Shown piece by piece: positions 25,938 to 35,636 of a stretch of DNA of 64,000 bases. How positions within the stretch are numbered: position 1 is the stretch's first letter; each line of letters starts with the position of its first letter. The notes below the pieces were generated by a model. The model saw only the letters and a program-made list of their open reading frames with translations, was not told the origin of the DNA and did no database searches. This DNA comes from Microbacterium luteolum. Lineage in GTDB: Bacteria; Actinomycetota; Actinomycetes; Actinomycetales; Microbacteriaceae. A program made the position numbers and the translations under genes. The stretch is from the NCBI RefSeq assembly GCF_039533965.1, contig NZ_BAAAUN010000001.1, forward strand, positions 1,648,950 through 1,712,949. Reading direction: 5' to 3'.

Positions 25938-27230
25938 CTACTGAGAATCCTTGAGGACACGCGAGTACCGCGCGTGGACCCGGTCCGTTTGCGCGACGCC
26001 CTCGACTAAGGTCCCCTCCTCCATCCTGTAGGTCCGTTTTGGATCCCCTCTAAAAGACAGCCAGTTGAAGCTCGACGTGATGTACAGGTCGTCGTAGATC
26101 AGAATCTTCGCGTGAGTGTTGGGGAGGCGCACGAAATTGAAGTTCAGGTACGTTCGCGCAAGCACGTTCAGCTTGTCCACTGCAGCCTGGTCAGTTCCAG
26201 CACCGTCAAGGCCGATGCCATATCCGATCTGCACGTCGACGCCGCCCTTTAGGCGCCGCTCCAAGTCCGTCAAGAACTGGGAGTTGACGACGGCGCGGCG
26301 AATCCATGGGGAAATAATGAGGATCCGCCGTTGGGCCGAACTGAGCGCCGCCCTCAGGCGAAGTGGGTGCTCAAACACTCCGATCTGGGTGATGCTAGCG
26401 GCATCGTCACCTCGGTCGGCGACATCTTGCGGCTCGAAGTTGGACGAGGACACGAAGGGCACAGCGCTTGGGAGCTCCACTTTCATCCCGAGCGCTACAG
26501 CCCCGCCAAGACTCTCCAACTCCCGCTGGTGTGAGAAGCTCTCTTCGCCGTTCACGATCACGAGAATCTCAGGTTCAGTACGCACTCCGTCGCTGAATAG
26601 CGCGAGCTTGACGGGGAGGTACCGGTGCTTCGTGACTCGGGAACGCAGTATCGAGAGAAGCTGAAGACGACGCGCGCGCCCCTTCCCCGGCGAAACAAGG
26701 TGCTCGAGGTCCATGAGCCTCAAATCCTCGCGCTCGATGTGCTGCGTTCGTGCCGCGGGCATTACCAGCAGCCCCTGCTCACGTGCCGCTTTCTTGGCGA
26801 TGAGGTCCGACTCGCGATACTCCGTGACTCGCCAGATGCTCCTGTCGAAGCATGCGGGGATCTCCTGCTCGATAGCCGAGATCGACATTAAATCAATCGC
26901 CGCGAGCTTTCCGCGAGAGGTCAGGGTGGCGACTTCGCCATCACCGCGATACGTGATGTTTCCGGCTTGCACCTGTGCGATCAGTGCGTCGTCCAGCTGA
27001 TCTGCCCCGAGTCCAAGGAACGACGCCACTTCACCAATCTCCCGAATGCCGTTGAAGAGCGCCCGCAGTACAAACTCCTCGAGCAACGGAAGTGGCTTCT
27101 CCTCCTGGGCCGAGACGAGCACGCGAAGCACTGTCACCGGGATGGCGGCCTCTTCGATCGCAACAAGGTCACGACCGGGCCGCGCTTCCCGAAATCGCTC
27201 AGCGACGTCCTGATCAGTCAGGTAGCTCAT
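25938..27230 (-). CDS. Phospholipase-D-family protein, Mokosh type I MkoB-like
   Basis: The 430-residue protein has one PLD catalytic motif at about residues 373-392. It reads HAK, then D, then SSFN, a variant of HxK(x)4D(x)6GSxN, so it would act as a dimer. The N-terminal half contains winged-helix-like segments (about 45-115) and no membrane span. Its ATG overlaps the stop of the kinase-helicase gene by 4 bp, so the two are made together. A PLD nuclease coupled to a kinase-helicase is the published Mokosh type I antiphage architecture. I expect nucleic acid cleavage rather than lipid hydrolysis. Confidence 0.82.
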   Translation of the reverse strand: MSYLTDQDVAERFREARPGRDLVAIEEAAIPVTVLRVLVSAQEEKPLPLLEEFVLRALFNGIREIGEVASFLGLGADQLDDALIAQVQAGNITYRGDGEVATLTSRGKLAAIDLMSISAIEQEIPACFDRSIWRVTEYRESDLIAKKAAREQGLLVMPAARTQHIEREDLRLMDLEHLVSPGKGRARRLQLLSILRSRVTKHRYLPVKLALFSDGVRTEPEILVIVNGEESFSHQRELESLGGAVALGMKVELPSAVPFVSSSNFEPQDVADRGDDAASITQIGVFEHPLRLRAALSSAQRRILIISPWIRRAVVNSQFLTDLERRLKGGVDVQIGYGIGLDGAGTDQAAVDKLNVLARTYLNFNFVRLPNTHAKILIYDDLYITSSFNWLSFRGDPKRTYRMEEGTLVEGVAQTDRVHARYSRVLKDSQ

Positions 27231-30200
27231 ACTGCGCGCACCTCGCAGTCGTCGAGGTTGGATCTCATGTAATCAATCACCCGTTTGAGCCCTCCCGGCG
27301 AACCTGAGCAGAAAGCAGCGTCGCCCACGATTGTTAGGCCGTACCGAGCACGAGACAGCGCCACGTTGATGCGCCGCCAATATGCATCGGCCAAGAATCC
27401 GAGCTGCTGTCGATCGTTACTCCTCGTGACGCTGAGGACGGCCAGGTCGCATTCGCGCCCTTGGACCGCGTCGACGGACTCCACATCAATTGCAAGATGA
27501 TTCAACGTTTGCTTGATGCGATCGATCCGTCGCTGGAGTTCGTCGAGCTGACTTCGATAGGGGGAAATCACGATGACATGTAACCGGCCGTCGCCTGCGC
27601 CACTCGGGATCAAGCCGCGCTCGATCGCCGTGTTGATGGATTGCAACCTCGAAATCGTCAAGTCAGCCTCGCAGTGATTGACAAAACTGCCCGCGTTGCG
27701 CGGGTCTCGGGTCTCGCGTCGATCCTTCCGTCTCGAGGTGTCAAGCCACAAGACCGGCTTACCCAAGGTCTCGTATCCCGCGAGAACCGGCTTAGGAGCC
27801 GATTCAAGCCAACCATCATAGAAGCAGCTGGAGATCATCGCCCCAATGGGAGGGATCATTCGATATTGGCGCGTCAACCGGAATCGGTTCTCTTCGGGGA
27901 GGTGCCCAGATAAGCGCTCGAAGAGCGTCTCTTTCACCAGCTCAGGTGTGAGCGACGCCTCCTCCAACAAGTCCTTTCGTCGGAGCAGATCCTCGTCAAG
28001 CGGAGGCAGCTGGTGGGTGTCTCCGACCAACACAATCCGTTCGGCGCGCACCAACGAAACGAGCGCTTCCGTGCTTGTCGCTTTGGACGCCTCGTCGACG
28101 ATGCACAGGTCGTAGGTGAGATCTCTAGCGGCTCTGTGTCCGATGAACCCGAGGCAGGTGCCAGCAACCACCCTGCTACTGGCGAGATAGACAGAAGCGA
28201 GTCGGTCATCCGAGGCGATTCTCTGGAGCCAATCAGCTTGCAGCCGCATCAACTCGAGCAGTTGGTCACCAGCCTCTGACTGGGACAAGATCAACTCGAT
28301 GGCTGCACGAACATCCGATGCATCGACCTTCGAGTCCAGGTCTATGAGCCCGGACAAGTTCTCGCGCGCAGCTTTGACGAGTTGCGTTTCTCTCTGCCGG
28401 GCATCCTTCAACCGCTTGCGGAGGTCCTCCGGATCATCGAGTAACTCCAACCGGCTCGCCGTCGTATCGTCCGCCCGCGCCGCTTCCTTGAGCCGCTCTG
28501 CCAGCATCTCGGTGGTCTGGCGTGCCACCAGCCATTCCTGCAAGTCCACAGCGGCACGCAACTGAGTGGCAGCGATTCCTGCCGACTCGGCGTACTCGAT
28601 GAAGTGCTTCTCGGCTCTGCCGCGGACTGTTGCGGCCCACACTTGCAACTGGCTATCGAGCAGCAGATTTCTTGAGGAGTATGCAACCCGAGAATCATCT
28701 TCACGCCCCATACGGACAACGCCATGTATGCCCAACTCGGTGAGTCTTTGTAGCGCATTGTCGATTGCGACATGAGTTTGGCTTACCAGGAGAATCTTCG
28801 ATTCAGGACTGCGGAGAAGTTGTTGCGCAACTAGCTCCGAGATCATACGCGTCTTGCCGGTTCCTGGTGGACCGCTCACGACGATGCAGTCTTGCGTGCC
28901 CAAGCCAGCGGCTACCGCGATCTGTTTGCTCTCATCGATCTGCGATACCCATTCGATGTCCTCCGCTGCGACTGGTGGCAGCGCCTTGGTGGGATCGGCT
29001 AGCAGCTCCAAGAGCTTTGCGAGTCGTGCCTTGCCGCTCTCTAGCCGCTGAAGCGCGTCTCGTTGACGGTCGATCGCGATCTGCGTGGGGCCGAGGTATG
29101 GCGTGAGCGTACCCTTTGCGGGTGGGGTGAGGTCGTCTCGCCACTCCCAGCGGAGCGTTAGGGCACCGGCGTTCTGCTGAACGGCCTGCCCGCGGCCTTT
29201 GGGCCGGCCCCCTTCATCGAGAATCTGCCACTCGGACCCGACCAGGTCCGTCTCAGGATCGGACAACAGATCGAACCTGGTCTCGTCATATCCGCGCGGA
29301 GTGAAGCTTTCGAAGTCCAGGGGCCCGACCTGAGACGCACCGAGGTTCTCGCGTGCTGTCAGAATCCGCCGCCAGGCCGAGAGCAGCTCGGCTCCGAAGC
29401 GCTCGTCGTCGAGCCCACCCGATGCTCGGTCATGATGATCGCCGAGACGCTGCAGAAGCTCGCGGGTCTCTCCTCCTCCAGCGAAAGGGTTCAACGGGGC
29501 CGCGAAGGTCCACCGTATGAAACCGTCGAGTCGGAGGCTGGACTCTCGATGGCGCTCCAATTCCTCATATTCAGGCTTTCGGACGCTAACCACCACAAGG
29601 TCGCCGCTATCCTCGTTGAACTTGACGATGATTCGAAGCGCATCGCCCGACACCACAAATGCGCCGCGGTCTACCGCTTTGGTTTGAGGGTCCCAGAAAA
29701 GCGCACCATGCGTAGCGCCCGACAGATCTTCCGCGAGGATCCGACTGGCTGACTCCCGGCTACCATTGGGCCCAGCGAGCTCTTGTTGCGCGCGCTTGGT
29801 GAGATTGAGTCGAAGCTGAAGAAGACGTTCACCCGGTTGTAGTCTTTCGAGTGATTCATTCAGCACGCGCGAGAACTCGCGGGCATTCTGCGGTCGTTTG
29901 GTCGGATCCAGGTCAAGGCTTCGACGAAGCAGTTCATCCAACTCAGTCGGCAGTCCCAACCGGTCCAGTCGTGGGATCAGCTCGTGAAGGTCTTTCGCGC
30001 GTTCCGATTGCGCCGTGAGTCCTTGGACAGCGAGAACTGCAAGCGAGTACACGTCGCGCACGTACCTATGTTTCCCGCTTCGCTCCGGAGGAGCGTACAG
30101 GGGAGTGCCGGCCTGCCCAACTGTCATCGTCGTATCGTCCGCATCCCGTTGCTGCTTGGCAATGCCGAAGTCGGTCAGTAGTGGAACGCCGGGCTCGTCC

Positions 30201-30637
30201 CACAGAACGTTGTCCGGCTTGAGGTCGCGGTGCTCGATGCCAAGTTGATGCAGATACGAAATTGCCCCAGCGATCGGCCGTAGGACCCGGTTCGCAAAAA
30301 CATCCCATTCCATCGGAGATTCAACGTCCAAGACGTCTCTCAGCGAGTCTTCAACCCACTGCAAAACCAGATAGGGCGTGGCAGTTTCGTCGTATCCAGA
30401 GTCAACGAGGCGGATTATATTCGGGTGATTTGTCCTGTTCGCCGCCTGGAGGAGCTCTACCTCGCGCTGAAAGAGCTTTCGAACGACCCGATCCGCCGCG
30501 CCGGATACGAATTTGACAGCAACCGACGATCCATCCCGCGTATCGACGGCTCTGTGCACGCTGGCAAAGCCTCCGCCGCGCGGCTTCTGACCGGGGAGAA
30601 TCAGGTAGTGACCGCCGACGATCTCAACACTTCCCAC
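27227..30637 (-). CDS. Ser/Thr kinase-SF1 helicase fusion, Mokosh type I MkoA-like
   Basis: The 1136-residue protein starts at a GTG. Residues 8-270 form a Hanks-type kinase with K42, HRDLKPDN (136-143), DFG (156-158) and an APPE segment. From about residue 550 onward is a COG1112 (Upf1/DNA2-like) SF1 helicase with Walker A GPPGTGKT (about 590), Walker B VDEASKA (about 850), RQYRM, VDAVQGRE (about 1057) and NVALSRARYG (about 1094). The middle 270-550 region is unassigned. A kinase-RNA-helicase protein with a PLD partner matches Mokosh type I phage defence. Codon use is more relaxed than in flanking housekeeping genes, which suggests transfer. Confidence 0.88.
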   Translation of the reverse strand: MGSVEIVGGHYLILPGQKPRGGGFASVHRAVDTRDGSSVAVKFVSGAADRVVRKLFQREVELLQAANRTNHPNIIRLVDSGYDETATPYLVLQWVEDSLRDVLDVESPMEWDVFANRVLRPIAGAISYLHQLGIEHRDLKPDNVLWDEPGVPLLTDFGIAKQQRDADDTTMTVGQAGTPLYAPPERSGKHRYVRDVYSLAVLAVQGLTAQSERAKDLHELIPRLDRLGLPTELDELLRRSLDLDPTKRPQNAREFSRVLNESLERLQPGERLLQLRLNLTKRAQQELAGPNGSRESASRILAEDLSGATHGALFWDPQTKAVDRGAFVVSGDALRIIVKFNEDSGDLVVVSVRKPEYEELERHRESSLRLDGFIRWTFAAPLNPFAGGGETRELLQRLGDHHDRASGGLDDERFGAELLSAWRRILTARENLGASQVGPLDFESFTPRGYDETRFDLLSDPETDLVGSEWQILDEGGRPKGRGQAVQQNAGALTLRWEWRDDLTPPAKGTLTPYLGPTQIAIDRQRDALQRLESGKARLAKLLELLADPTKALPPVAAEDIEWVSQIDESKQIAVAAGLGTQDCIVVSGPPGTGKTRMISELVAQQLLRSPESKILLVSQTHVAIDNALQRLTELGIHGVVRMGREDDSRVAYSSRNLLLDSQLQVWAATVRGRAEKHFIEYAESAGIAATQLRAAVDLQEWLVARQTTEMLAERLKEAARADDTTASRLELLDDPEDLRKRLKDARQRETQLVKAARENLSGLIDLDSKVDASDVRAAIELILSQSEAGDQLLELMRLQADWLQRIASDDRLASVYLASSRVVAGTCLGFIGHRAARDLTYDLCIVDEASKATSTEALVSLVRAERIVLVGDTHQLPPLDEDLLRRKDLLEEASLTPELVKETLFERLSGHLPEENRFRLTRQYRMIPPIGAMISSCFYDGWLESAPKPVLAGYETLGKPVLWLDTSRRKDRRETRDPRNAGSFVNHCEADLTISRLQSINTAIERGLIPSGAGDGRLHVIVISPYRSQLDELQRRIDRIKQTLNHLAIDVESVDAVQGRECDLAVLSVTRSNDRQQLGFLADAYWRRINVALSRARYGLTIVGDAAFCSGSPGGLKRVIDYMRSNLDDCEVRAV

Positions 30638-31339
30638 GGATCAGCCTCCTACGGCCTCGCACGGTCGGGGCACGGCTGCTTTGCCACGACATCGCAACGT
30701 ATGCCGCGACGCTTCCCGCTGTAGCTAAAGCTCGTTGCCATATCGATGTCGTCGAACATTCTCACGGGCCTCGATGCGGAGCCTAGCGGAGACTTCCGAC
30801 CAGCGTGTGGTCGCCGCTCACTACCTCTAACCCAAGGGGCCCAATGCTCGCGAAAGGCGCGGTGCGATCTCATTTCGCAGCTCAGCCGAATCGTTTCACT
30901 CGCCGTACCGGCACGAGCTGGTTTCAGCAAGGGGTTAAGCGGCTTCTCGCCAGGCGCCTCAAGCGGTCCGCGCTCCGCGCCACGTGAGTTCCGAAACGAT
31001 CGATCTGGTTGGCACTAGGCGAGTCAGAGGCCCAGATGACCGGTTCTCGAAGTCTCTGCCGGGGCGCGGGTGGAGGGCGAGCTATGCCCCATCGCGATCG
31101 TAGTCACAGCGAGAAGGAACGCACCGATGTCGATGTGCCTAGTGATACTTAGACGTCACGCAATCGTGCCGCTGCACAGGGATCGCCGGCGCGGAACGTG
31201 GAGCGGGCCCCGAGATAGTAGGTCTGAGTCGTTTGAAAACAAGGGAGTCGGTGCGAGTTACTCGTATGGCCTACCCCGATTTTGGTCCACCGCGCGGCCG
31301 ATCAAATCTCCGCCGCCGCGAGCGCTTGCCGTAGGGAGA
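30638..31339. other. Gene-free 700-bp stretch inside the defence island
   Basis: No supported coding sequence is seen; short frames exist on both strands but none has recognisable sequence or consistent codon bias. The leftward kinase-helicase starts at its left edge, so at least one promoter must be here or within it. The terminator of the OLD-family gene should also lie here. Confidence 0.5.
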
Positions 31340-33274
31340 TCAGACCTGCAAAGCCAACTCGATGCTTCCTAGAAGCTCCTTCAGGAGCTCGCGTCTGTTG
31401 GGATCGAAAATCTCGCGATCAGCACTCAAGTTCGCGACCCGCTGAGCCACTGCAACCTTGTCCGGTGCGGCTACTCCGTTCACTGTCGCCCAAAGTTCAA
31501 CCGCTTTCGTACGCATGCTCTCGGGGAGCGCGCTCCCGTCAAGTTGAGTCTTGGTCGCCGACCAGCAGTCGGCCTCTTCCATGACGCATTGAGCGTAGAG
31601 ATCCGGGTGGATCAGGTCCTCAAGCTCAAGTGCGCCAGCGCCATCTGTTTCGTTCAACACGAGCACACGGCTGGGGTCCACCCCGGCCTTGATCAGTTTC
31701 TTCTTGTTCTCCAGTCCGCCGGGGTCTCCATCCACGATGAAGGCAACCTGTCCCGCCTGGGACACAAGCTCCGCCACGCGCACCGAGGCAACGCTGGAAA
31801 GCCCTGGGACAATCTGAAACTTGATCCGCTCACGGCCCGCGGCCTGCCGAAGCAGGGTGGGCAAGAGGATCGCCTCGCAGGGCCCCTCTCCGATCAGTGC
31901 GTGACGAGCAGGCGTGAACGTCGCCGCGACAGCACCCATGCTCTTGAGCAACGGTGAGAACCCGGCACCTGCCTCCCAGAACCCGTTGCGCAGCAACGAT
32001 GTCCCCGCGTCGATTGGTTCCACGACGCGCACCCCGTTGCCGAGATCATGCGGAAGGCAACCGAAGGAGTGCGTCGTGTACAGCACTTTCGATGTGTACT
32101 CTTGACGCGCAAGAACTCCGACAAGGTCGGCTTGCGCGTCGTAGTGAAGGTGAGTCTCGATCTCATCCGCAAGCAAGATCGGACGACCGCGACCACCATG
32201 GGTGAACGCGAGCAACGCAGCGAACCATCGCAGTCCATCACTCCGATCCGCAAGGCTCGAGTACCCCTTGTCGTTCGGCGTCGTCACTTGAACGACCAGA
32301 AGGCCATTCTGCACATCGATCTGCAGAGCGATGTTCTCCTGATTCCAGCTTTCTGCGTAGACCTCTCGTAGACGATCATTCGCGTACGTCCGTCGGGTTG
32401 AAACGTCGGCGTGGTTAGCGTCTCGCACTTCCTGGCGCAGCGCGACGAGATCGAGTTGAGCCAGCCGCGCAAGATGTGCCAGAGCTGCGCTCGGTTGATC
32501 GGCTTCGGACTCTAGATCGTACTCGGACCGTAGGTTGTGGTCCTCCGGCCCCAGGAGTCGCATATCGGGAAGGCGGGCAAGAAGTACAGCTGCCGCTACT
32601 GCGGCAGGTTCGGGTTCAGCCTCCTCTTGGACACTCGCTCTCAGGTCCGCGACGAGGCTACGCAGCTGATCCGGCCATACCGAGATAGCTTCGTTGGGGA
32701 AGGTGGCAGCGTCGATTGCTCCCGCCTCCAGGACCCCCGCAGCGCCCTCGGCAGAGTCGGCGATAATGTCCAAACTCCCTATTGCCGTCGGCATCTCACC
32801 TTCCGCGAGGGTCGCGATGACGCCGTCGATCAAGCCAAGGTCAACCGCGACGTACTCAGCCATCCTCGCGAGAGCAGGCCTCAACTCGTCCATCAAATCG
32901 CCAAGAGCTACCCGAGGCTTCGGATCCCTGCTGGGCCTCGACGGGTGAAAGTCGATCACTCGGCCGCCAGTCCCTATCTTCGAGACGACGATTTTCTCCA
33001 CATCGCCACCACCGCGAATGTGCTCGATCGCTTGCCTGTCTTCCTCCTCGAGTTGGAGTTGCCACCGGAGCGAAGGAACAGTATCAACCGATCGCCTCGG
33101 GTGTTCCGAGCGATCGAACGACTCGTCGTGATTCAAATGGGTGAGCGCCCGTAGCAACGAGCTTTTCCCGGCTTCGTTCGGCCCGACGAACGCAATCAGG
33201 TCGCTATGTAGCTTGACCGATGTCGGCGCAAGGAAACGGCGATATCCCTCGAGCGTGAACGTGATGAGTTTCAT
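31340..33274 (-). CDS. OLD-family ATP-dependent nuclease (ATPase-TOPRIM)
   Basis: The 644-residue protein starts at the ATG at 33274 (MKLITFTLEGYRRF). It has an ABC-type ATPase with Walker A GPNEAGKSS (31-39), a signature-like segment (SLADRSDGLRWFAAL) and Walker B ILLADEIETHLH. A C-terminal TOPRIM domain has a glutamate motif (ALIGEGPCEAILLPTLL) and an acidic motif (FIVDGDPGG). OLD proteins include P2 Old and the Gabija nuclease GajA. No UvrD-like GajB, PARIS partner or reverse transcriptase gene is adjacent, so it may be a stand-alone OLD defence nuclease. An upstream in-frame start would add 19 residues. Confidence 0.85.
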   Translation of the reverse strand: MKLITFTLEGYRRFLAPTSVKLHSDLIAFVGPNEAGKSSLLRALTHLNHDESFDRSEHPRRSVDTVPSLRWQLQLEEEDRQAIEHIRGGGDVEKIVVSKIGTGGRVIDFHPSRPSRDPKPRVALGDLMDELRPALARMAEYVAVDLGLIDGVIATLAEGEMPTAIGSLDIIADSAEGAAGVLEAGAIDAATFPNEAISVWPDQLRSLVADLRASVQEEAEPEPAAVAAAVLLARLPDMRLLGPEDHNLRSEYDLESEADQPSAALAHLARLAQLDLVALRQEVRDANHADVSTRRTYANDRLREVYAESWNQENIALQIDVQNGLLVVQVTTPNDKGYSSLADRSDGLRWFAALLAFTHGGRGRPILLADEIETHLHYDAQADLVGVLARQEYTSKVLYTTHSFGCLPHDLGNGVRVVEPIDAGTSLLRNGFWEAGAGFSPLLKSMGAVAATFTPARHALIGEGPCEAILLPTLLRQAAGRERIKFQIVPGLSSVASVRVAELVSQAGQVAFIVDGDPGGLENKKKLIKAGVDPSRVLVLNETDGAGALELEDLIHPDLYAQCVMEEADCWSATKTQLDGSALPESMRTKAVELWATVNGVAAPDKVAVAQRVANLSADREIFDPNRRELLKELLGSIELALQV

Positions 33275-33533
33275 GACGCGTACCGGCGTGCCTCTCGGTG
33301 GGGAATGTCCTCCCGAATCTAGCGCCCACACGCCGAATCATGCCCACTCTGCTGGAACGAACGAGCGCGCATCTCTTCGAAGCAGGTGAGTAAACGGCAC
33401 TGTCACCGTCTCAGGCAGTACGTGTCGTGTCTCACCGATCGCACGCCGCCCATCGGGGCGCGCAGATTGCACGTCGCGTATGCCTCTTTTGATCCTTGTG
33501 CTCGTGATGGACAGCGAACTTGTTGACGGACAG

Positions 33534-33845
33534 CTAGAAAGCGTGACCGAACACCGTTTCCGGGGACAGCGCGTTCGGATCCCGGCGGTAGCGCTCGATG
33601 ATGTGGACGAACGAGCGTTCGTCCCGGCGGCCGACTCCACTCAGGATCGCCCCCTCCGCGGCCTGCTGATCGAGTGGTTCGTAGGTCATCGTGTGGTCGA
33701 AGTAGAAGTCCTCGTAGAGCCCGGCGTTCAGATGGAACTTTCCAGTATTTTGCACGTACGTGTACAGGCGCATCTGGTCACTCTCGAACGCAACCCAGAC
33801 AGGCATGCCGTCGAGGTTTCTCACGAGGTAGAGATTCATCGTCAT
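33534..33845 (-). CDS. Hypothetical protein
   Basis: The 103-residue product (ATG at 33845, or at 33839 with better spacing from GGGGAGG) is a compact soluble protein rich in Tyr, Phe and Asp, with NLYLVRNLDGMPVWVAFES at the N-terminus. No family is recognised. It is a single gene between the OLD gene and a divergent membrane protein gene in the accessory island. Confidence 0.6.
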   Translation of the reverse strand: MTMNLYLVRNLDGMPVWVAFESDQMRLYTYVQNTGKFHLNAGLYEDFYFDHTMTYEPLDQQAAEGAILSGVGRRDERSFVHIIERYRRDPNALSPETVFGHAF

Positions 33846-33980
33846 CGCCTCCCCGTATACATCTTGCGCCATCCAGGCGGGTGCGGGAGGTCGCCCGAGC
33901 AAGGCATTGACGCGGATTGAGGTGACCGAGCGGTATCCGTGATTTGATCATTGCGTGGAAGGTCAGCGGAAAGGGCCGCG

Positions 33981-34691
33981 ATGTCGGTGGCAGGACCCAA
34001 TATGCGATTCGTGCCTCAAACGTCCTTGAATCCACTGCGCATCGAGCGCGGAAATCTCCGATTGGGTCGACACTCCAGCGTCCTCGGCGTGATCGCGAAC
34101 TCGCTGGCTGTCGTTGCTCCGATCGTGAGCATCGCGCTCGGCGTATGGGTGACCAATCTGAACTCAGACGTTGCGCATCTCAATGCCACCATCAACGGGC
34201 TTCACCAAGACGTAGCGTCCGCCGAGGCGTTGCTCACCGATCGCGAGGAGATCATCGAGGGCCTCCGCGCAGAGAACCGCGAGCTCCTGGCTGCGCTCCC
34301 GCCCAGCATCCCGCCGGAGCAAGTGCCTGATGCGCGAAACATCGGCACCGTAACTTTGGCAGCCGGCGGCGATTCGATAGACCTGAACTCGACGCTGCCC
34401 AACTTCGGGAACGGTGCTGATCGGATCCAGAAGGACACCCTCCAATTCGCAAACGGAGTCCTCACCTCGCTGTGGGGTATCGACGTGCTCCAACTTCCCG
34501 AAGGAGAGGCCGCCTACGAGACCTGCGCCATTGCCACCGGCTACGCCCCCATGAAGACGATCGAGCCTCATCGCCTAGATGGACGCGTCTGCATCCGCCT
34601 GCAGTCCGGGAACTATGCCCGCGTTACAGTGAACGCATTCGAGGAGGAGCGCGTCGAGCTCACGATCACGACCTGGGATGCTCCGTTCTAA
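33981..34691 (+). CDS. Single-pass membrane protein with coiled coil
   Basis: The product is 236 residues from the ATG at 33981. A transmembrane helix lies at about residues 34-58 (VIANSLAVVAPIVSIALGVWV), followed by a heptad-like coiled coil (about 60-100, LNATINGLHQDVASAEALL through LRAENRELLAAL) and an exported or cytoplasmic C-terminal domain containing two cysteines. No family is recognised. It lies 43 bp upstream of the HAD gene and is probably co-transcribed with it. Confidence 0.6.
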   Translation: MSVAGPNMRFVPQTSLNPLRIERGNLRLGRHSSVLGVIANSLAVVAPIVSIALGVWVTNLNSDVAHLNATINGLHQDVASAEALLTDREEIIEGLRAENRELLAALPPSIPPEQVPDARNIGTVTLAAGGDSIDLNSTLPNFGNGADRIQKDTLQFANGVLTSLWGIDVLQLPEGEAAYETCAIATGYAPMKTIEPHRLDGRVCIRLQSGNYARVTVNAFEEERVELTITTWDAPF

Positions 34692-34734
34692 AGCGTCCCA
34701 ACTCGCCGCACGATGACCAAAAGGAGCCGACAGA

Positions 34735-35253
34735 GTGCCACCGTCAGCTCGGCAACCCCTACGCAGGCTTCTCGTACTCGACGTCGACGGGACCATTTGT
34801 CGGATCTACCGGGACGAGGAGCGCGTTCCGCATCAAGACGATCCGGGCTGGCGTTCCTGGATGAGCGTCGATGATGACGTGGTCGATGCACTCGACACGC
34901 TCGTCGAAGGTTCTGGTGTTGACGTTGCGTGGCTGACAACGTGGCCTCACGATCAAGTCGCCTGGCTCATCCAGGAACCCCTTCGCGGCAGGCTTTCGGG
35001 CCCCTACGTGCCCTGGCAGAACTGGCCAAAGCAGGGCTGGCGAGTGCAAAGCCTGATCTCATACGTGCGTGAGACGATGCCCGCAGTCGTCGCCTGGGCA
35101 GACGACCGTGCGCCGGACGACGCTGCCGTACAACTGACTGGAATGACACAGGTTCCTTCGTTCGTCGTCCGACCCAACAAGTTCACCGGTCTCACGCTGG
35201 AGGACGTCGCCAGAATCTCCGCTGTCGTCAAGCGCTCTGATCAGATGGACTGA
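34735..35253 (+). CDS. HAD-like phosphatase domain protein
   Basis: The 172-residue protein starts at GTG after AAGGAG. It shows HAD motif I LLVLDVDGTI (about residues 12-21), a motif II region AWLTTWPHDQ (about 64-73) and motif IV VVAWADDRAPDD (about 119-130). This pattern resembles the stand-alone HAD domain seen in actinobacterial proteins and in 'Swiss army knife' RNA-repair proteins. A phosphatase acting on a nucleic acid end or nucleotide is possible; the substrate is unknown. Confidence 0.75.
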   Translation: MPPSARQPLRRLLVLDVDGTICRIYRDEERVPHQDDPGWRSWMSVDDDVVDALDTLVEGSGVDVAWLTTWPHDQVAWLIQEPLRGRLSGPYVPWQNWPKQGWRVQSLISYVRETMPAVVAWADDRAPDDAAVQLTGMTQVPSFVVRPNKFTGLTLEDVARISAVVKRSDQMD

Positions 35254-35636
35254 GGCCAAGACCTTCTGGACGTTTTGCGGGGATCGAATGATCGGTTCTA
35301 GTCATGAAGCTCACGCGACGCCGTGGCCTGCCCGACCTGTATGCGATCATCGTGCGAAACAGCGGGCGCAGTCGCCAGCGCTCTGGTCACATGGGCGCTC
35401 CTGCGCACCGGCCTCCTGCGCCAGTGATCCGAAGTCTCCCAAATCGTTCACGGAGTGGAACGGTCGCGTACGACGCCCTCACTCCGCCAGTGGAAGCAAC
35501 GACGCCGAAGCACACCTTCGAGGGCACCCTGACGTTGAGTGACACCGCGAGATCAGGAAGTCTGGCGAACACCAGCACCAGCGAACCGACTTGCGTCAGG
35601 TTTGTCGAAGTGAACGACGTCTTATCCACACGTCAG
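35254..35636. other. Gap of about 380 bp downstream of the HAD gene
   Basis: No supported gene. Overlapping short frames exist on both strands, but none has a family signature or a good ribosome binding site. The region separates the rightward HAD gene from the last gene of the leftward ADP-ribosylglycohydrolase operon and should hold terminators for both. Confidence 0.4.

Noticed and set aside
31340..33274. Gabija system
   Set aside because: The OLD protein could be GajA-like, but no UvrD-type GajB gene is next to it.
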